A program made the position numbers and the translations under genes. Shown here piece after piece: positions 7,196-10,670 of a DNA stretch of 10,670 bases (the first letter of the stretch is position 1; every line of letters starts with the position of its first letter). Source of the DNA: Thermofilum sp. (lineage in GTDB: Archaea > Thermoproteota > Thermoprotei > Thermofilales > Thermofilaceae); NCBI GenBank assembly GCA_020832965.1, contig JAJHRM010000073.1, positions 1-10,670 of the forward strand, written 5' to 3'. The notes beneath the pieces were generated by a model. That model searched no databases. It was given only the letters and a program-made list of their open reading frames with translations, and had not been told where the DNA came from.

Positions 7196-8524
7196 CTAAC
7201 AGTTATCTGATCCCCAAAGTGTTGATAAATCTATTATTCCTTTTGTATCTAAGCTTTTTTCATACCAAGTAAAATTGCCATCTTTAACGTAATCTGTATA
7301 ACCGTATCCAAATGATGCTTCTATAGCTGGCTTACCCTTATAGTTTACTTTCCTATATCCAGCAAGCAAATGCCCCTCTTTGTCTAAAGGTAGGTGTTCT
7401 GGAGGAGTTCTGTAGTCCGCCAAGAACACTAACGCTTTTTTCCACTCTCCTGTTTCGGTGAGAACTTCTGGGTCAAAAATTATCACTTTATATCTATCAG
7501 TTTCTACGCTCGGCCTATCCGGGTTTTCCCACATAAAGTTTAGAGTGTTTTGCCCTAGAATGTACTCTCCTTGGGAGGCGTTAATGTAGAAGCTCACTGA
7601 AGCGTTTATTCCGAGAGAGGAGACGCTCAACGTTGCAATCCAGCGCCTATAAAGTATGTCTGCTTGGCTATTCGGTTTGCAACCATTATCCGGGTCAACA
7701 AAGTAGTTTCCGTCCTTAGGCAACTTTGTTAGCTCCGCCCTAACGAGGGAGACCTCGATTTCTCTTCCTTCAAGGAAACCACCCTTATCGACTCGATACT
7801 CAGCCGCTATGCTGTCTGCAGCTTCTGGACTCGTGCTATCAATGTTGGTGAATCTCAACGGTAATATTTCGGGATTGTGAGAAAAAGCTGCTATATCGTT
7901 ATCCTGCGTACTCCAATCTTCATAATCATCTAGGCCCATATATATTGTAAAGGCTTTAAAGGATTTTTCAGGGGCAGGAAATCCGGATGCACAAGTTAGA
8001 TGTTTCCAGCTATCAGCCCAGCCAGCTTTTATCATCAAGTTAGTGAAGTGACCTTCGTACTCTCCATTATATGTGTAACCGTTTCCACCGAAAAGTAAAA
8101 CCCACCCAGTATTAGGTAAGTAGTCTTCTAAAAGCAGTGCCTTGTATCTTACACCTAGGTAGTTTTCATCTGATGGATATAGTTGCAAATCAGCTGCAAA
8201 GTCCTTCGAAACAGTATTTGAGATAGTTGAACCCATTATATCTAAGTTTTTACCGATATTCGAGTTAAATGAACATGATGAGCATAAATTTGTCCTCGCG
8301 TATTGCGTGTTTTTCTTCCCGCTTAAGGTTAAACTTTCTAAGAATGTTTCATCTTGGGTTGCTACCTTCCTGGCTTCACTCCCTTTCACTCCGGATATCG
8401 CTGGAAGGTGTGTTTGCATAGAGTTTATTACAGAATCGCATACCAATACTATTATGGTAACAATTACAACCAAATAGTTTATTAGAACAAAATTCAGTTT
8501 CGCTCTTTTCCTTTTGGTTGGCAT
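7196..8524 (-). CDS. Membrane-anchored extracellular protein of unknown family, N-terminal part of the interrupted metalloprotease gene
   Basis: The 442-residue protein starts MPTKRKRAKLN, followed by a single hydrophobic segment (about 12-29, FVLINYLVVIVTIIVLVC). This is a signal anchor with the basic side inside, so the remaining 410 residues should be outside the cell. They are polar and beta-rich, carry NxS/T sequons (NASV, NASQ, NFTW) and a few cysteines (NLCSSC, LTCASG, NGCKPN, SDNC). I recognise no family. The stop is TAG at 7198-7196, and the next in-frame codons continue into a PEGA-like domain, so this may be only the start of a polypeptide of about 1,400 residues. The other recognisable genes ending in this window use TAA. 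The coding DNA is AT-richer than the propeller-coding DNA. The ATG at 8524 has a TTATTAA box 27 bases upstream and no Shine-Dalgarno. Confidence 0.8.
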   Translation of the reverse strand: MPTKRKRAKLNFVLINYLVVIVTIIVLVCDSVINSMQTHLPAISGVKGSEARKVATQDETFLESLTLSGKKNTQYARTNLCSSCSFNSNIGKNLDIMGSTISNTVSKDFAADLQLYPSDENYLGVRYKALLLEDYLPNTGWVLLFGGNGYTYNGEYEGHFTNLMIKAGWADSWKHLTCASGFPAPEKSFKAFTIYMGLDDYEDWSTQDNDIAAFSHNPEILPLRFTNIDSTSPEAADSIAAEYRVDKGGFLEGREIEVSLVRAELTKLPKDGNYFVDPDNGCKPNSQADILYRRWIATLSVSSLGINASVSFYINASQGEYILGQNTLNFMWENPDRPSVETDRYKVIIFDPEVLTETGEWKKALVFLADYRTPPEHLPLDKEGHLLAGYRKVNYKGKPAIEASFGYGYTDYVKDGNFTWYEKSLDTKGIIDLSTLWGSDNC

Positions 8525-8547
8525 TGTAATTCTGGTACTGAAGGAGG

Positions 8548-8554
8548 TTAATAA
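8548..8554 (-). promoter_or_regulatory. Likely box A of the metalloprotease gene
   Basis: TTATTAA on the minus strand is centred 27 bases before the ATG at 8524, the same distance as for the nuclease gene. It implies a leaderless transcript. An AAGGAGG-like sequence at 8541-8547 lies on the plus strand and is not a ribosome site for this gene. Confidence 0.45.
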
Positions 8555-8599
8555 GGCGAGCGCAGACTTCGCGTGCGCTAGGATTTTGTTTGAGGAAGA

Positions 8600-8947
8600 G
8601 TAAGTAGTTAGGCAAAACCCTGCAAGCGCGCGCTTATGCTCAATCCATTACCCTAGAAAAGACATACTACCCTAGAGCTCTGCGTTTATATAAATGAAAA
8701 AAGATAAAAATAAGCTTTTCCTTTTCTTTTAACTCTAAAAGGCTCTGCGCGCGTCTAGCCTGCAGCCTTTATCAATGGGCTCAAAGCATAAATTTTTCCC
8801 ATACGTGAGGCGTGTTAAAACAAAAACAAAGCGCGTTCCCTTTAGCCATTCAATATCCGATAAACCTTTATCAAATAAGAAAACTGAAAATTTAGCATCC
8901 ATAAGGCCACCTTCCAGTGTAACAAGGTAGAAAAACGACCGAGTTTA
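8600..8947. other. AT-rich gene-free region with paired 9-base repeats and a palindromic TATA motif
   Basis: I find no supportable gene here. It holds the perfect palindrome TTTATATAAA (8685-8694), which could serve as box A in either direction. It also has two direct copies of taccctaga at 8649-8657 and 8668-8676, spaced 19 bases start to start. That arrangement resembles an operator beside a promoter, and it could drive a small RNA or a longer leader for the minus-strand gene at 8524. No open frame of size follows on the plus strand. Confidence 0.35.
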
Positions 8948-8955
8948 TTACAGAA
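8941..8955. repeat. 15-base direct repeat copy bordering the wecB fragment
   Basis: gagtttattacagaa at 8941-8955 is identical to 8421-8435, which lies in the 5' coding region of the membrane-anchored protein. This copy ends within about 15 bases of where wecB similarity ends, so it may mark a rearrangement junction. Chance occurrence in AT-rich DNA is not excluded. Confidence 0.5.
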
Positions 8956-9275
8956 AGGCCAATTGTATTGCAGCCCCCGGGAGCTTAAGGAAGTCCAGGT
9001 AGCCGAGCGGCTCCGTGCTGACAGAGCCGCTCGGCGCCAGCGCCTTCCACAGGCCCATCTCCGTTGGGCGCTTCCTCGTCCTCGGGTGCGCAGGGAACAC
9101 GACCCTGACGCACCCCCGCGAGACCCACGATGAGATGGGCGATTCCGGAGAGCCTACCAAGGTCGTCCACGCTCTCCACCCTGTGCGCCGTCACTACCAC
9201 GTAGCCCGGCTCGAGAACGAGCCGCTCCAGCACGCGCGACTTCTCCTCCGCCACGGGGAGCCTCTTCATAAGCAT
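8948..9275 (-). pseudogene. wecB: Eroded internal fragment of UDP-N-acetylglucosamine 2-epimerase
   Basis: Two minus-strand frames together read like the middle of a non-hydrolysing UDP-GlcNAc 2-epimerase, which makes UDP-ManNAc for surface glycans. The frame from 9275 gives RLPVAEEKSRVLERLVLEPG and YVVVTAHRVESVDDLGRL, close to the family's VTAHRxENVDD. After a frameshift near 9100-9120, the frame ending at 8948 gives VRVVFPAHPRTRKR, MGLWKAL and EPLGYLDFLKLPGAA, matching the VFPxHPRTRKRL and EPLGYLDFLKL segments. The N-terminal half (about 170-190 residues) and the C-terminal part, including the TDSGGxQEE motif, are missing, so it cannot be functional. The fragment is strongly GC-rich between AT-rich flanks, as if a piece of a different gene had been left behind by recombination. 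A donor wecB elsewhere in the genome would be expected. Confidence 0.8.
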
Positions 9276-9372
9276 AAGCTAATAAAAACACTACTTCGCA
9301 AACCTGATTTTAATTTCTTTCTCTAAAATTAATGAAAAATTAAAAAGATGTGATAAAAAATATTTAATATTT
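9276..9372. other. AT-rich spacer
   Basis: A very AT-rich gap between the wecB fragment and the end of the Ig-propeller gene. It holds T-runs on the minus strand suited to transcription termination and nothing else I can identify. Confidence 0.4.
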
Positions 9373-9374
9373 TT
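9356..9374 (-). terminator. Terminator of the Ig-propeller gene
   Basis: A perfect 9-base inverted repeat, AAAAATATT (9356-9364) and AATATTTTT (9366-9374), overlaps the TAA stop (9375-9373). On the minus strand it is followed by T-rich sequence (TTTTTTATCAC, then TCTTTTTAATTTTTC). Confidence 0.5.
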
Positions 9375-10670
9375 ATGCTCTCGGAGTGGCTGCCGGTGCG
9401 CTTGGCGTTAGGCCATCCAACAAGTACCATGCGCCGTACTGGCCTGGGCTTAACCTGAAGGTGTAGTATATCCTATCGTCGTTGCCTCTAACGAAGATGT
9501 AGAGGGTGCTGGGCCTATAGACGATCGCTGGAGAGGACGGTGTGCTCCCCGTCGGTATGGCTTCCCAACCGCTCCAAGCGCCGAACCAGGTGTTAACGTA
9601 GATCCTCGAGTCCAACCCCTTGACCGCAAGGTAAAGTCTAGAGCCGTCCGTCGCTACCGACGGCCCAGCATCACTGTACCCGTCGATTTGCGTCCATACA
9701 ACATTGAAGTTCGTTGTATCCACCTGTCCGTGGTAGAGTTTTCCGTCGGCGCCAACAACCACCAGATGCAACCTCCCTCCGAGGTACGCTGCGGCAGGGG
9801 CCGCGCTCGTAAGACCTTCTATGCGTTTCCAACCTAGCCACTGGCCGCTCGGCATATCGTAGACGTTCACGTAGATGTACTGGTCGCTACCTCTGACAAC
9901 GAGGTACAGCCGGACTCCGTCGCTCGTGAGAGCTGGGCTCGAGGGTGTAGAGCCGGGAACTTGCTGCCACACCACGCTACCGCTACCAATAGCGTCCACG
10001 CGCCCTACGTAAATCCCGTTGTCCGTGCCCCTCACCGCTATAAAGAGCTTACCGTCGACGTACACAGCAGACGGAACATCCGGAGTCGCACCGGTAGCCA
10101 GCTTCACGTAATCGCAACCGCTCACGCACGGCTTGTAGTAGATCGCGCCATCCATGCCGCGGACCACGGTTACGATGTTCGCCACGGCGAAGTACCCCAC
10201 ACCCGTCTGGGCAACGTTCCCAGCGGCGTCTGCGGCTACAGCGTAGTAGGTGTGGATCCCCTCGGGGTACGGCCCGCCAACGTACGTAAAGGTTTCAGCA
10301 GAGCTCCAGGATTGAACGAGGTTACCGTCTACGTAGAGCTCGACGTAGGCTATGCCGCTTCCACCCGGATTATCCTGAGCAGTAATAGTGAATGTTACAG
10401 TCTGGAAACTCGAAGGAGTTGTAGGACTATGAATTACACTAACTGTCGGAGGTATGGTATCTGGAGGAGTAGTAGTATAGAATGCCCTCAAGACAGTGTA
10501 ACTCATCTTCGGGTTCGTAAGATTTATCCTTAAGGAAACATAACTATACTCTGGAACATTTCCTAGGAAGAAGCTGAAGTTGTACGGAGATACACTATTT
10601 ACTTGCGCTAACTTCCATGTCGCTCCATCGTCAACAGAGTACTCTACCGAGGTTACAGTTGGAGGTTGTG
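9373..10670 (-). CDS. Secreted or surface protein with Ig/FnIII-like domains and a six-repeat lectin-like propeller (partial, N-terminus off right edge)
   Basis: An ATG lies at 10506, but the frame stays open to the right edge and the upstream 54 codons ([32 protein letters not shown]) are clearly protein-like. The gene therefore starts outside the window and ATG 10506 is internal. The visible 431 residues hold the end of an Ig/FnIII-like domain (about 1-65), then a second Ig-like domain (about 70-162: [45 protein letters not shown]). From about 164 to the end is the six-repeat propeller, with cores [10 protein letters not shown] (followed by the pair CVSGC), [40 protein letters not shown] and [10 protein letters not shown]. 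This propeller is closest to that of the metalloprotease, nearly gap-free along most of its length. It probably displays the propeller on an Ig stalk at the cell surface. Any enzymatic head would be beyond the edge. Confidence 0.9.
   Translation of the reverse strand, partial: QPPTVTSVEYSVDDGATWKLAQVNSVSPYNFSFFLGNVPEYSYVSLRINLTNPKMSYTVLRAFYTTTPPDTIPPTVSVIHSPTTPSSFQTVTFTITAQDNPGGSGIAYVELYVDGNLVQSWSSAETFTYVGGPYPEGIHTYYAVAADAAGNVAQTGVGYFAVANIVTVVRGMDGAIYYKPCVSGCDYVKLATGATPDVPSAVYVDGKLFIAVRGTDNGIYVGRVDAIGSGSVVWQQVPGSTPSSPALTSDGVRLYLVVRGSDQYIYVNVYDMPSGQWLGWKRIEGLTSAAPAAAYLGGRLHLVVVGADGKLYHGQVDTTNFNVVWTQIDGYSDAGPSVATDGSRLYLAVKGLDSRIYVNTWFGAWSGWEAIPTGSTPSSPAIVYRPSTLYIFVRGNDDRIYYTFRLSPGQYGAWYLLDGLTPSAPAATPRA

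Noticed and set aside
8376..8615. Minus-strand frame of 79 codons upstream of and overlapping the anchored protein
   Set aside because: It overlaps the signal anchor in another frame, has no recognisable features, and its upstream region has no better promoter than that of the main gene.
9015..9326. Plus-strand frame across the wecB fragment
   Set aside because: Antisense to the epimerase similarity, His/Arg-rich and without motifs.
1..10670. CRISPR array, tRNA or rRNA genes, complete insertion sequence
   Set aside because: No regularly spaced identical repeats with unique spacers, no cloverleaf or rRNA-like segments, and no transposase motifs were found; the repeated sequences are all propeller-coding.

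Overview
The window most likely comes from a hyperthermophilic archaeon, probably a Thermoproteota member of Thermofilum type; this is inference. The reasons are promoters with an AT-rich box A about 24-27 bases upstream of start codons that have no Shine-Dalgarno sequence (leaderless style), GTG/TTG starts, T-run terminators, a decayed archaeal-type wecB fragment, and large secreted beta-rich, Trp/Tyr-rich proteins. No taxon can be proven from this sequence alone.

Layout: (1) 1-263, minus: the start of a GC-rich gene for a membrane-anchored protein that runs off the left edge. (2) 521-2134, minus: an intact secreted staphylococcal-nuclease-like enzyme fused to a six-repeat beta-propeller. 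(3) 2237-4161, plus: a divergently transcribed secreted double-propeller protein, split by a one-base frameshift near 2914-2926. (4) 4249-8524, minus: what looks like a single cell-surface gluzincin metalloprotease of about 1,400 residues. It has a membrane anchor, a large unknown ectodomain, a PEGA-like domain, a carboxypeptidase-regulatory-like domain, an HExxH-x18-E peptidase and a six-repeat propeller. It is now in three pieces, cut by an in-frame TAG at 7196-7198 and a +1 shift near 5584. (5) 8525-9372: a mostly gene-free stretch with an eroded internal fragment of a UDP-GlcNAc 2-epimerase (wecB) gene. (6) 9373-10670, minus: the C-terminal part of a fourth secreted protein, with Ig/FnIII-like domains followed by the same six-repeat propeller.

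The unifying element is a C-terminal module of about 270-300 residues made of six repeats with the core [VL]VRGxDNGIYY...W..LPGsTPsAPa. I recognise it as resembling the DUF346/PLL-type lectin propeller repeats. The same module ends four neighbouring proteins whose N-terminal parts differ completely: nuclease, another propeller, protease, and Ig-like stalk. Position-specific blade features are shared between the four, so the propeller spread as a whole unit. My reading is a family of exported, surface-acting effectors or scavenging enzymes that share one glycan-binding targeting domain. The nuclease and the protease would be the active heads. Two of the four genes carry three reading-frame interruptions. 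These could be decay, phase-variable or recoded expression, or assembly error, and they are the points most worth checking.
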